This document shows positions 9,718 through 17,097 of a stretch of DNA of 58,312 nt, piece after piece. The notes under the pieces are model-generated. The model saw nothing but the letters and a program-made list of their open reading frames with translations. It was not told the origin of the DNA and made no database searches. This stretch comes from Gloeobacter morelensis MG652769. GTDB lineage: Bacteria; Cyanobacteriota; Cyanobacteriia; Gloeobacterales; Gloeobacteraceae. The first letter of the stretch is position 1. Each line of letters opens with the position of its first letter. Location: the NCBI RefSeq assembly GCF_021018745.1, contig NZ_CP063846.1, forward strand, positions 114,017-172,328, read 5' to 3'. A program made the translations under genes and the position numbers.

Positions 9718-10620
9718 ATGTCGAAATTTATGGGTCGGCTGGCAGTGGTGGCTGCGGCCGTGCTGTTGGGTACAGCGGTAGTTGACCATGGGCAGTCGGT
9801 TCAAGGAGCGGAAATACGGAAAATCAGCCTGCACAGCCTGCGCGGCAAAGTGTTCGCGGTACGGGTAGCTCCGGGCACAGAGCTTCAAATCGACGTCTCC
9901 GGCACCGGACAGGAGGTATCTCAGGCGACCTGGGGTGATCCGGCCGTCATCGGAGCGGAAATCATAAAAGTTAAAAAAAATGGAGATAAATCCGGGAAGG
10001 ATACGTGGGTGTCCAAGGGCGTGCGAATCGTGCCGCTCAAGGCAAAAGGGTCGACGAACATGACACTGTGGCTGGAAAAAGAGCGGCTCAACTTCTGGGT
10101 ATCGATAGGATATGGTAATCCGCACGTTGTCGCCTGGGAAATCACGGGCAGGAGCCAGGCAGATAGTGATATCCTGCCGTCGATCTTGCCCACGGCCAAA
10201 AGCAAGCGTGGCGAGCAGGAGATTGCCATTCGGCAGCTGCGCATGCAGATGGAACAGCTGGAAGACAAATTGAATGGTCTTCGAACGGCAGAAGATAATC
10301 TCAAGGACAAAAATGGGGAAATAAATCCAGATGGAACGCAGAAATCTTTGCCAGTTCAGGAAGCTCCAGATGCTGGTCTGCTACCGGCGCCGCAGCTAGT
10401 AAGCGATGAAGAGATTTCGATACCGATGCCAGACGGCTCGAAGCGTTCGGCGGGGGATCTCGATCGGCTGCAAAAGCGGATTGCGGGGGGTGGAGGCGAG
10501 CTAGGTGCCAAGCTCGGTGTACTGGTCAAAGAGCTTGGCCAAACCCGGGATCTCCAATCTGCGCTTGAGCGGGCGGGGATGGATCTGCCGCAGCTGCAAA
10601 AACTTCTCGCGTCGTCGTAG
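9718..10620 (+). CDS. VirB9/TraK-like secreted core protein
   Basis: An AAGGAGGAG ribosome site precedes ATG 9718. The N-terminus is a signal peptide (LAVVAAAVLLGTAVVDHG) and residues 40-145 read as beta-rich, as in the TraK/VirB9 secretins that cap the outer-membrane core. The C-terminal third carries a coiled coil (about 165-195) and a Gln/Asp-rich tail ending in QLQKLLASS. Identification rests on the signal peptide, the beta-rich domain and location directly after VirB10. Confidence 0.52.
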   Translation: MSKFMGRLAVVAAAVLLGTAVVDHGQSVQGAEIRKISLHSLRGKVFAVRVAPGTELQIDVSGTGQEVSQATWGDPAVIGAEIIKVKKNGDKSGKDTWVSKGVRIVPLKAKGSTNMTLWLEKERLNFWVSIGYGNPHVVAWEITGRSQADSDILPSILPTAKSKRGEQEIAIRQLRMQMEQLEDKLNGLRTAEDNLKDKNGEINPDGTQKSLPVQEAPDAGLLPAPQLVSDEEISIPMPDGSKRSAGDLDRLQKRIAGGGGELGAKLGVLVKELGQTRDLQSALERAGMDLPQLQKLLASS

Positions 10621-10622
10621 GT

Positions 10623-11669
10623 ATGCACACACTTTCCGCCATTGGCATGCTGGGTTTGCTCATTGTGGTTCATGAGCTGGGCCATTTTCTGATGGCACGT
10701 ATTCTAGGCATTAAAGTTTCCCGGTTTGCCATCGGCTTCGGGCCGATACTCTGGAAAGTGATGCTCGGAAAAACTGAATACAGCCTGAGGCTGCTGCCTT
10801 TCGGGGGATTTGTCGGTTTTCCCGAAGACGACCCTGATAGCGGTGTAGATAAAAACGACCCGGATTTGCTGGCAAATAGACCGGTCGTCGAACGCGCGAT
10901 GGTGGTGGCGGCCGGCCCGCTGGTGAATTTAATCGCACCTTTATTTATCTTAGCGACGCTTTTTGCCATAGGTGGGATGCCCCAGACATTGAATGAACCA
11001 GGCGTGGTCATCCTCAAAGTGGCAAAAGCTGGCGGTGCAGAGGTGGCGGGGTTGCGCAAAAAAGACGTGATCTTGCGGATGGCCGATGGGCCGGTGAGCA
11101 TGCCGCAAGAGTTCTCCATGCGCATGGGGTCGATCTCAGCGAACCAACCAGTTGAACTGCAGGTAAGTCGAGACGGCCGAATCTTGGTGCTGCAGGTCAC
11201 CCCCGACAACCAGGGGAAAATAGGTGTAGTTTTGGCGGCCAACGCCAAAACTATCTACCGGCAGGGGACGAATCCCGGAGAGCTGTTGATGGCCAGTGTG
11301 GAAGGATACGGGCGTATCGCGGCGATGACCTTCGAGAGCCTGGGGATGCTGGCGAGGGGAGAAGCGGGTATCGAAGATCTGGCCGGACCGGTCGGGATCG
11401 TGGCTGTAGCGGCGGAGGCAAGCGCGGCAAGATCTCTGGACTTGATCTTGATTGCAGCCCTGGTAAGCTTCAATCTCGGAATATTCAACCTGCTCCCGTT
11501 GCCGGCGCTCGACGGATTTCACCTGGGATGCTTTGCCTTGGAGGCGGTACGCGGCAAGCCTCTCAAAGAGAACGTACTCAAAGCGATCTCAAACGCGGGT
11601 TTGGTGGCCCTGATGGGCTTGCTGGTTGTGCTGGTGGCAATGGACACATTGAGGTTGCTCGAAGGGTAA
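10623..11669 (+). CDS. RseP-like site-2 protease (M50 metalloprotease)
   Basis: The zinc site HELGH is at residues 17-21 in the first membrane helix, and the third metal ligand motif NLLPLPALDG is near residue 292. A PDZ-like domain lies between about 120 and 200. These features define the RseP/S2P intramembrane protease family, which cleaves single-pass membrane proteins such as anti-sigma factors or remnant signal peptides. The gene starts 2 bases after the TraK-like stop and ends 3 bases before virD4, so it belongs to the transfer operon. A site-2 protease there is unusual; processing of a pilin or regulator is inference. Confidence 0.88.
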   Translation: MHTLSAIGMLGLLIVVHELGHFLMARILGIKVSRFAIGFGPILWKVMLGKTEYSLRLLPFGGFVGFPEDDPDSGVDKNDPDLLANRPVVERAMVVAAGPLVNLIAPLFILATLFAIGGMPQTLNEPGVVILKVAKAGGAEVAGLRKKDVILRMADGPVSMPQEFSMRMGSISANQPVELQVSRDGRILVLQVTPDNQGKIGVVLAANAKTIYRQGTNPGELLMASVEGYGRIAAMTFESLGMLARGEAGIEDLAGPVGIVAVAAEASAARSLDLILIAALVSFNLGIFNLLPLPALDGFHLGCFALEAVRGKPLKENVLKAISNAGLVALMGLLVVLVAMDTLRLLEG

Positions 11670-11672
11670 AAC

Positions 11673-13685
11673 ATGGTGGCCAACAAGCAAGGGGGATACT
11701 CCAGCGCGGCCTTCGCGGACGTCCGCTCCTTGCGAATGTATTACCCACTGCGGCACGCCAGCGAAGGGGGATTTCGCATCGGCGACCTCGAAATTGCTAA
11801 GGAAGACCGCACCCAACACATTTTGGTGATGGGTGGCACCGGGGCGGGCAAAGGCGTGACCTTGATGATCCCCAACTTAATCCGAGACATGATGGCCGGC
11901 ATATCGACGGTCTTTTGCGACAAAAAAGGGGAGATGTATGAATTTCTCAGCCGGGTGCACACCGGTCTCAAGAAGCGCAAACCCGGCTACAATCGCCTGC
12001 TGCTGGCTTTTTCTCCGTTCGATCCGACGAGCACCGTTTGCTGGAACCCGATCGACAGCGTGCGCACCGTCGGCGAAGCGAGGGATTGGGCCGAAATTAT
12101 CCTCAACAATTCAGAAGTTGAGGACATCACTGGTGTGTCGGGAGGGGCAGCCTTCTACCGTAACAACGAGCGGGCGCTGCTGCAGTCACTCATTCTCTGG
12201 GTCAACAACACTGAGTACCGTAAGGTGAAGCGTAACAACTTCGCGGCCATCATGAAGCTGTTGAATCTAAAGGCGGCCAAAAAAGCCGGGCAGACCCAGT
12301 TGCGCGACAGGCTGATCGACAAGAGATTTCTCATCGAAGTCGAATCGAGAGGAGGGGAGGCACGACCCGCTTGGGAGGTTATCAAAGATGACCTGCAAGA
12401 TTTTTTTGAACTCGACGACAAAGATACCATCGGCATCATCAAGGGTCTTAAAGATCGACTGTCGGTATTTAGAGATCCGCGGGTGGCGGCGGCGACGCAC
12501 AAAAGCGAATTGGATCTCAAGCGCCTGGGCAACGAAGCCATCACCTTGGTGCTCAATGTGCCGAGCGACGAGGGTGTCAAGTCCGAGCTGCTCGCGGCGA
12601 TGTTCCTAGAAGGACTGATCAAAAACCTCAGGCAGTGTGCAGTGGCCACTCCCGAGAAAAAATGCCCGGTGCCTGTCTCAATTTACGCGGACGAGGCGGG
12701 CAATCTCGGCAGTTTCCCATTGCCGGACTGGCTTACCCTGCTTAGAAGCTACAGCATCAGCTTGATCGCTGTGTTCCAAGATCTAGGCCAGATCCGTAAA
12801 AAATGGGGGCTCAACGGTGCCGACACCATTCTCACCAATGCCAATGTACAGGTGGTGCTCTACAACTGCGGAGTGGAAGCGGCCAAGTACTATTCCAAAA
12901 AAGTCGGAGACGCCGTTACAGAGAAGGAGGTGAAGGGCCGGTCGGTGGCCAGACGCGGGCTCGCGGGCAACACCGTCACCAAAAGTGAAAATCAAAAAGA
13001 AAATCTCTACCCGCTGATGCCTGCGCACGCCATCGACAAGATGGAGGTGGACGGAAAAATAGGCATCGAGTACAAGGCCGACTTTTTCGGCAGGCCGCTC
13101 GTCGATGACAAGGGCAGACACATTCTAAGCCGCGTGCGTGCCCTTGTGTTCACCTTCAAATGCCGACCGACGATCACATGGTTGTACCCGTTTTTTAGCG
13201 ACAAAGGCAAAGAGATCCTAGCATTAATGAAGGAGGGAGAATCAATGCCGCTGAGAAAACCGGAAGGGCCTCTCCCGGCGCTCGACTACGACGAGATATT
13301 GAGCTGGGATGTAAGCGAAGGCATCTCGCCAAGCGGCTCAAAAGCACCAGCGAATATGAGACGTCTAAAAGCACCGAGCGAAGAAGCGCTGAGGGGCAAA
13401 CCGCCAAAACGTAATGCTGCGGGGACACAGGCGGGCAAAGGCGAGAGGAACAAGAGCACACCTGTGTCCGCTGAGGTGGCCCAAGCGGCGGCGGCAGTGG
13501 AAGCAGCACTCTGCCCGTACCCGAAAACGGCGATTTGCCCAAGGTGCGGCGGCGAAGAGCATCTGCTTGCCCTTCGGGTCAATCCGATCAAGTCCGCACA
13601 CGAGTATTTTTGCAAAAATGATGGAACACATATTTTCGATGCAAAAATAATAAAATCTTTGGAAGCGGCGAGTAATATCGGTTGA
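11673..13685 (+). CDS. virD4: VirD4/TraD-type coupling ATPase with C-terminal zinc ribbon
   Basis: This coupling protein delivers the relaxase-DNA complex to the channel. Walker A GGTGAGKG is at residues 54-61 and the YADEAGNLG segment supplies the Walker B acidic pair near residue 337. No N-terminal membrane helix pair is evident, so it may be a short cytoplasmic type. After the ATPase there is a low-complexity linker and then, from about residue 617, CPRC followed by one further Cys around residue 645, resembling part of a zinc ribbon. Last gene of the compact transfer operon. Confidence 0.85.
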   Translation: MVANKQGGYSSAAFADVRSLRMYYPLRHASEGGFRIGDLEIAKEDRTQHILVMGGTGAGKGVTLMIPNLIRDMMAGISTVFCDKKGEMYEFLSRVHTGLKKRKPGYNRLLLAFSPFDPTSTVCWNPIDSVRTVGEARDWAEIILNNSEVEDITGVSGGAAFYRNNERALLQSLILWVNNTEYRKVKRNNFAAIMKLLNLKAAKKAGQTQLRDRLIDKRFLIEVESRGGEARPAWEVIKDDLQDFFELDDKDTIGIIKGLKDRLSVFRDPRVAAATHKSELDLKRLGNEAITLVLNVPSDEGVKSELLAAMFLEGLIKNLRQCAVATPEKKCPVPVSIYADEAGNLGSFPLPDWLTLLRSYSISLIAVFQDLGQIRKKWGLNGADTILTNANVQVVLYNCGVEAAKYYSKKVGDAVTEKEVKGRSVARRGLAGNTVTKSENQKENLYPLMPAHAIDKMEVDGKIGIEYKADFFGRPLVDDKGRHILSRVRALVFTFKCRPTITWLYPFFSDKGKEILALMKEGESMPLRKPEGPLPALDYDEILSWDVSEGISPSGSKAPANMRRLKAPSEEALRGKPPKRNAAGTQAGKGERNKSTPVSAEVAQAAAAVEAALCPYPKTAICPRCGGEEHLLALRVNPIKSAHEYFCKNDGTHIFDAKIIKSLEAASNIG

Positions 13686-13782
13686 TAAATTTGCCATTTA
13701 AATGCCGAAGATCTTAAGTCAATGTTCTTAGAAAATTGGGTTGCTTATAAATAGAAATATGGTATTATTCTTTTTAGAATCA

Positions 13783-13997
13783 ACTGTGCAGCAAAGCTTG
13801 GAGTTTCCAAGTTTGCACAGTCGGATGCCACTCCGAAACGGGCACTGGAAGAGTTTCCATTCTTCCCACGGCACATCTGGCCGTGAACACTTCATGGATA
13901 ACCGTGAAGGCCCTTTCGTTGTTTGTTCACCGCCCAAGCTTTGCAGGGGCTGTGAACAAACCTCTTGGTTTGTTGACTTCCCTGCGTTTCAACAAAC
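13783..13997 (+). ncRNA. Hairpin-dense leader, candidate structured RNA
   Basis: This gene-free stretch (13686-14012) contains consecutive perfect or near-perfect inverted repeats: ACTGTGCA/TGCACAGT (13783-13821, extended by CTTGG/CCAAG), GGAAGA/TCTTCC (13847-13866), CACGGC/GCCGTG (13867-13885), CTTCATGG/CCGTGAAG (13890-13909), GTTTGTTCAC/GTGAACAAAC (13921-13961) and GTTTGTTGA/TCAACAAAC (13968-13997). The last ends just before the AAGGAG site of the gene at 14013. The last two stems share sequence and could pair alternatively. The string GAGTTTCCA occurs twice, 50 bases apart. Function is unknown: cis-regulatory RNA, small RNA, or a nicking/replication site. Confidence 0.55.
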
Positions 13998-14012
13998 AAG
14001 GAGAGAAATAGT

Positions 14013-14459
14013 ATGGTCAGCACCACTAATGGAAAGCAACTCTCGGAAAAGCAAATTGCCTGGATGAGGAGAGACCTCTTTCAAAGAGAAGGGATTCTGA
14101 ACCTAATCGTCGAAGAATTCTCCTTGCTAAAAAACCAAGCTGTTCGTTTGCTCGATCGTCTTTCTCAAGACGATCGAGAGTTCGAATGCTTCGGATATGA
14201 GCAATGGAAAGGCTTCATCGAGAAGGCAAAATCCTTGCCGAATACCGAAGAAATTGAGGTAGAGGTAAAGGAATCAAAGTCCGCGATCGTCAAGCCAAGC
14301 AAAAAACTTCAGATGTTTCGACTCTCTGTCGAAGACACTGAATTGCTACGGAGTTGCCTTGTTACTGTTGATGCTGAGATGGGTGGTTACGCAACCACGC
14401 CTGAAGCTCGGGCCATTCTTGCTCAAACGCTGTTCCAAGCAGCGCTCATGAGGAAGTAA
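14013..14459 (+). CDS. Hypothetical protein
   Basis: This 148-residue protein is charged and mostly helical, with no signal peptide, membrane segment or motif I recognise. The start is well supported by AAGGAG 9 bases upstream. It directly follows the structured leader, so it is the most likely target of any regulation by that RNA. Its A+T content is higher than that of the transfer genes, which may mean separate origin. Confidence 0.6.
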   Translation: MVSTTNGKQLSEKQIAWMRRDLFQREGILNLIVEEFSLLKNQAVRLLDRLSQDDREFECFGYEQWKGFIEKAKSLPNTEEIEVEVKESKSAIVKPSKKLQMFRLSVEDTELLRSCLVTVDAEMGGYATTPEARAILAQTLFQAALMRK

Positions 14460-14532
14460 CGGTTATCCAGGGATGGATTGGGGTCATTCAAGACTTCAAT
14501 CCATCCCCCTTCAAAAAGGAAAGTTCGTATAA

Positions 14533-15072
14533 ATGTCACAATCAAGGGTCGAAAAGTTGATCGGTTCACTGGTCCAGAGGCAGGTCGCTTCAAAAGATCA
14601 GCTGCTCAGACTGGTGTACGTATCCCAAGGGTTGAACCAGGACACTTTCAACGGCGATTTCGAGTATTTGCAGCAAAAAGATTTGGTAACAGCAGTAGAT
14701 CTACTGGGAAGGGCATTTTACATGCCCACTGGTAAGGCGGGAATGGCGATCGGCAGATCGATTAACACCCCCAGGACACCTTACAAAATGGCTTTGCGGG
14801 CGTTCCTCTCGGAGCTGGCAGCACAGACGGCAGCTGCTGGGGGCGAATGGATCGAGCAGGCGCGAAAGCAGCTAAAGCTCAACTGTGGCAGAGAAGTCTC
14901 TGCATTTAGAAATGAAAACGGTCTGAGGTTGGTGGTGCCCGACCCCACGTTCGAGCGCGCCAGGGAATTGGCGAGGCTCGGGGGGCTGCTGATCCTCGCT
15001 CACCAGCGGCTGGATAGTCTGCGATGGGAACTGGAGAACACTGTAGTGATTCGAGCAACGGAGCTGCTTTGA
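14533..15072 (+). CDS. Hypothetical protein, possible winged-helix domain
   Basis: Residues 10-70 have the pattern of a winged helix (SKDQLLRLVYVSQGLN, then FEYLQQKDLVTAVD and a wing-like FYMPTG). The C-terminal half is helical with no motif. AAAGGAAAG lies upstream of the ATG. The stop is followed after one base by the start of the next gene, so they form an operon. DNA binding is an inference from the helix pattern only. Confidence 0.55.
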   Translation: MSQSRVEKLIGSLVQRQVASKDQLLRLVYVSQGLNQDTFNGDFEYLQQKDLVTAVDLLGRAFYMPTGKAGMAIGRSINTPRTPYKMALRAFLSELAAQTAAAGGEWIEQARKQLKLNCGREVSAFRNENGLRLVVPDPTFERARELARLGGLLILAHQRLDSLRWELENTVVIRATELL

Positions 15073-15073
15073 G

Positions 15074-15574
15074 ATGATGCAGGACCCTTTGGCTCTGCCA
15101 CTGGCTTTGTTGTTCGCCCTGATGGCGGCGGCGGTGGGAGGTTTTGTTTTTGCAGCGAGCTTCGTAATCAAAACCGCAGACTGGTTGAGCAATAAAAGCC
15201 GCTTCCCTGCGCTGCAGCTTGTACCCATGGGGATTTTTTGCTGGCTGACCTCGGCGGGTCGAGTGGCGGTACTGCTGGGATTGATTGCGGGCACACTCTA
15301 TCTGCTCGCAGAGAAAGTTGGTATCGCGAAGTATGCGCCGAAATTGGTTGGTTGGCTCAGTCTCGCATTCGGGGGGCTCGTGGCCACCGGCGGCACGTTG
15401 ATGTTCGCAAACAATCCATTGTGGTTGGTGGTGTTTTTGGGTTGGGGCTCCACGTCGGCTGCGGCAGGAGCGATTCTGCTTCTGGATGAACGCCGTGAAT
15501 TGAAAAATGCTCAAATTCAGCAAATTGACGTACAGAAAAATGTGGAGGAGGTCGCTTCCGGTGCAGACGCTTGA
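15074..15574 (+). CDS. Small polytopic membrane protein
   Basis: Three to four hydrophobic segments (about residues 5-30, 45-80, 92-112 and 115-140) precede a short hydrophilic tail. No family is recognised. It overlaps the following DUF192 gene by 14 bases, so the two are probably made together at the membrane. Confidence 0.6.
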   Translation: MMQDPLALPLALLFALMAAAVGGFVFAASFVIKTADWLSNKSRFPALQLVPMGIFCWLTSAGRVAVLLGLIAGTLYLLAEKVGIAKYAPKLVGWLSLAFGGLVATGGTLMFANNPLWLVVFLGWGSTSAAAGAILLLDERRELKNAQIQQIDVQKNVEEVASGADA

Positions 15575-16070
15575 GGGAAGACAAAATCGTAAAGCGATAT
15601 GGTTTTGGTCGGCCTTGGCCACTTCCGGATTATCGGCGATCCTCGCACTCACCTGGTTATGGTCGTCGAGGCAAAATGACATTGTGGCTCAGCAACTACC
15701 TATCAAAGCGACAGTGGAGATCGGCGGCCGAATGTTTTATCTCGAAGTGGCGCGTACAAAGCGAGAGCGGCAAATCGGTTTGATGGGCCGCTCTCAATTG
15801 GCCCCGCAGCGGGGGATGCTATTCATATTTGAAGGACCAGAAAAAGCTAAATTCTGGATGAAAGATACTAAGATCGCTCTCGACATGATCTTTGTAAGTC
15901 GCGGGCAGGTGGTTGATGTTGTTCAAATGGCGCCTCCGTGCAAGACGACCATCTGCCAAGTGTACGGAGGGGAAAAATTAGCAGACTCGGTTATCGAGGT
16001 GGCTGGGGGAACATGGCAAAAATTGGGGCTTAGTATAGGTCACCCAATACAGATTAAACGAAAGGAATGA
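15561..16070 (+). CDS. DUF192 family protein, membrane anchored
   Basis: The core (VARTKRERQIGLMGRSQL, then RGMLFIFEGPEKAKFWMKDT and LDMIFVS) is the DUF192 signature, a small secreted domain of unknown biochemical function. An N-terminal membrane anchor lies near residues 12-32. I chose GTG 15561 because GGAGGAGG is about 10 bases upstream; upstream in-frame starts at 15507 and 15540 lie deeper in the preceding gene. The neighbouring membrane gene and overlap suggest an envelope function. Confidence 0.75.
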   Translation: MQTLEGRQNRKAIWFWSALATSGLSAILALTWLWSSRQNDIVAQQLPIKATVEIGGRMFYLEVARTKRERQIGLMGRSQLAPQRGMLFIFEGPEKAKFWMKDTKIALDMIFVSRGQVVDVVQMAPPCKTTICQVYGGEKLADSVIEVAGGTWQKLGLSIGHPIQIKRKE

Positions 16071-16080
16071 GGTTTTAAAG

Positions 16081-16965
16081 ATGATGCGAATGGCAATCAA
16101 ACCACGCTCAGCGTTCAATGCGATCGTTTACCCGTTGAGGCGCTATCTTCTTGAGCGGCGACGTGTTGCAATTCACAAACAGGATAAGTCGCGATTGGGA
16201 ATAGTGGTCGACATAGAAGAGACAACCGTTACTTTAGTGACGCCCTATTTCGAAAAAGGAGAATTAAAATATCATCGAAGCGGACACTTTATTCAGGATT
16301 TGACACTATCGAATAAAGGGGTAGACAGTAGGGCTATCGAATTGCTCACAATACTCTCGCAGGAAATTCTGCTTAGAGAGCAAATTATTGCAGAGCGCGA
16401 TGAGATTACGGAAAATGTGAGCAAGGCAAAGCAGCTAAAAGAAGTACTCCTCAAAACAAAAATCTTCAAAGCGGATCCGAGCGATTGTCAATTAAAAATT
16501 GAGCAAAATATAAAAAGATACGATGTCCTAACTACCACTGTTGCAGACATCGATTCATACGTAGGCTACGTCATACTGGGAAGTGGCATTCAAGAACTTG
16601 CCGACAAAATTGGAGTTACATTGCCACAAGCAGAGATCGTCACAGATGCGAAGCGGCGAATACAGGAGAAGTTGCTCGAATTGAAACATGCGAAGGACGG
16701 CAGACCGGGCTTAAAAGAAAACCTGTCCATAGAGGGCATGGCACCATCGCCGCTGTTTGATATTGAGCAACTGGCTTTACTCAACGACGCACAAGAATCG
16801 CTTTCTTCATTGCCCGATTCAAGTGAGGAACGCTCGGAGAGTTTGGCCAATCAGTTGAACTCAGTACAAGAAGAAAGCGTGACTCAGACAAACGGAGCGG
16901 GAAAAACAACACAGAACCAGAAAACTTTGAATGCAAAGGAAGGAGGTAAATACCAAAAAGGATGA
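16081..16965 (+). CDS. Hypothetical protein with coiled coil
   Basis: Residues 25-75 read as a small beta domain (RLGIVVDIEETTVTLVTPYF) and residues 90-150 as a coiled coil rich in Glu, Lys and Leu. The C-terminus is low complexity (Ser/Glu/Gln). No family recognised. It is A+T-richer than its neighbours. Last gene of the 14.0-17.0 kb set. Confidence 0.55.
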   Translation: MMRMAIKPRSAFNAIVYPLRRYLLERRRVAIHKQDKSRLGIVVDIEETTVTLVTPYFEKGELKYHRSGHFIQDLTLSNKGVDSRAIELLTILSQEILLREQIIAERDEITENVSKAKQLKEVLLKTKIFKADPSDCQLKIEQNIKRYDVLTTTVADIDSYVGYVILGSGIQELADKIGVTLPQAEIVTDAKRRIQEKLLELKHAKDGRPGLKENLSIEGMAPSPLFDIEQLALLNDAQESLSSLPDSSEERSESLANQLNSVQEESVTQTNGAGKTTQNQKTLNAKEGGKYQKG

Positions 16966-17097
16966 AACGCAGAAGCCGGATCATCCTTCATTGATCAAAT
17001 CCGAAAACCTCACGATTGATAGACAGACAATGAATTATTAAACCGGGGCCTCTCCACCACAGATCAACCCCGGCTACCCCAAGATAGGAGTACAACA

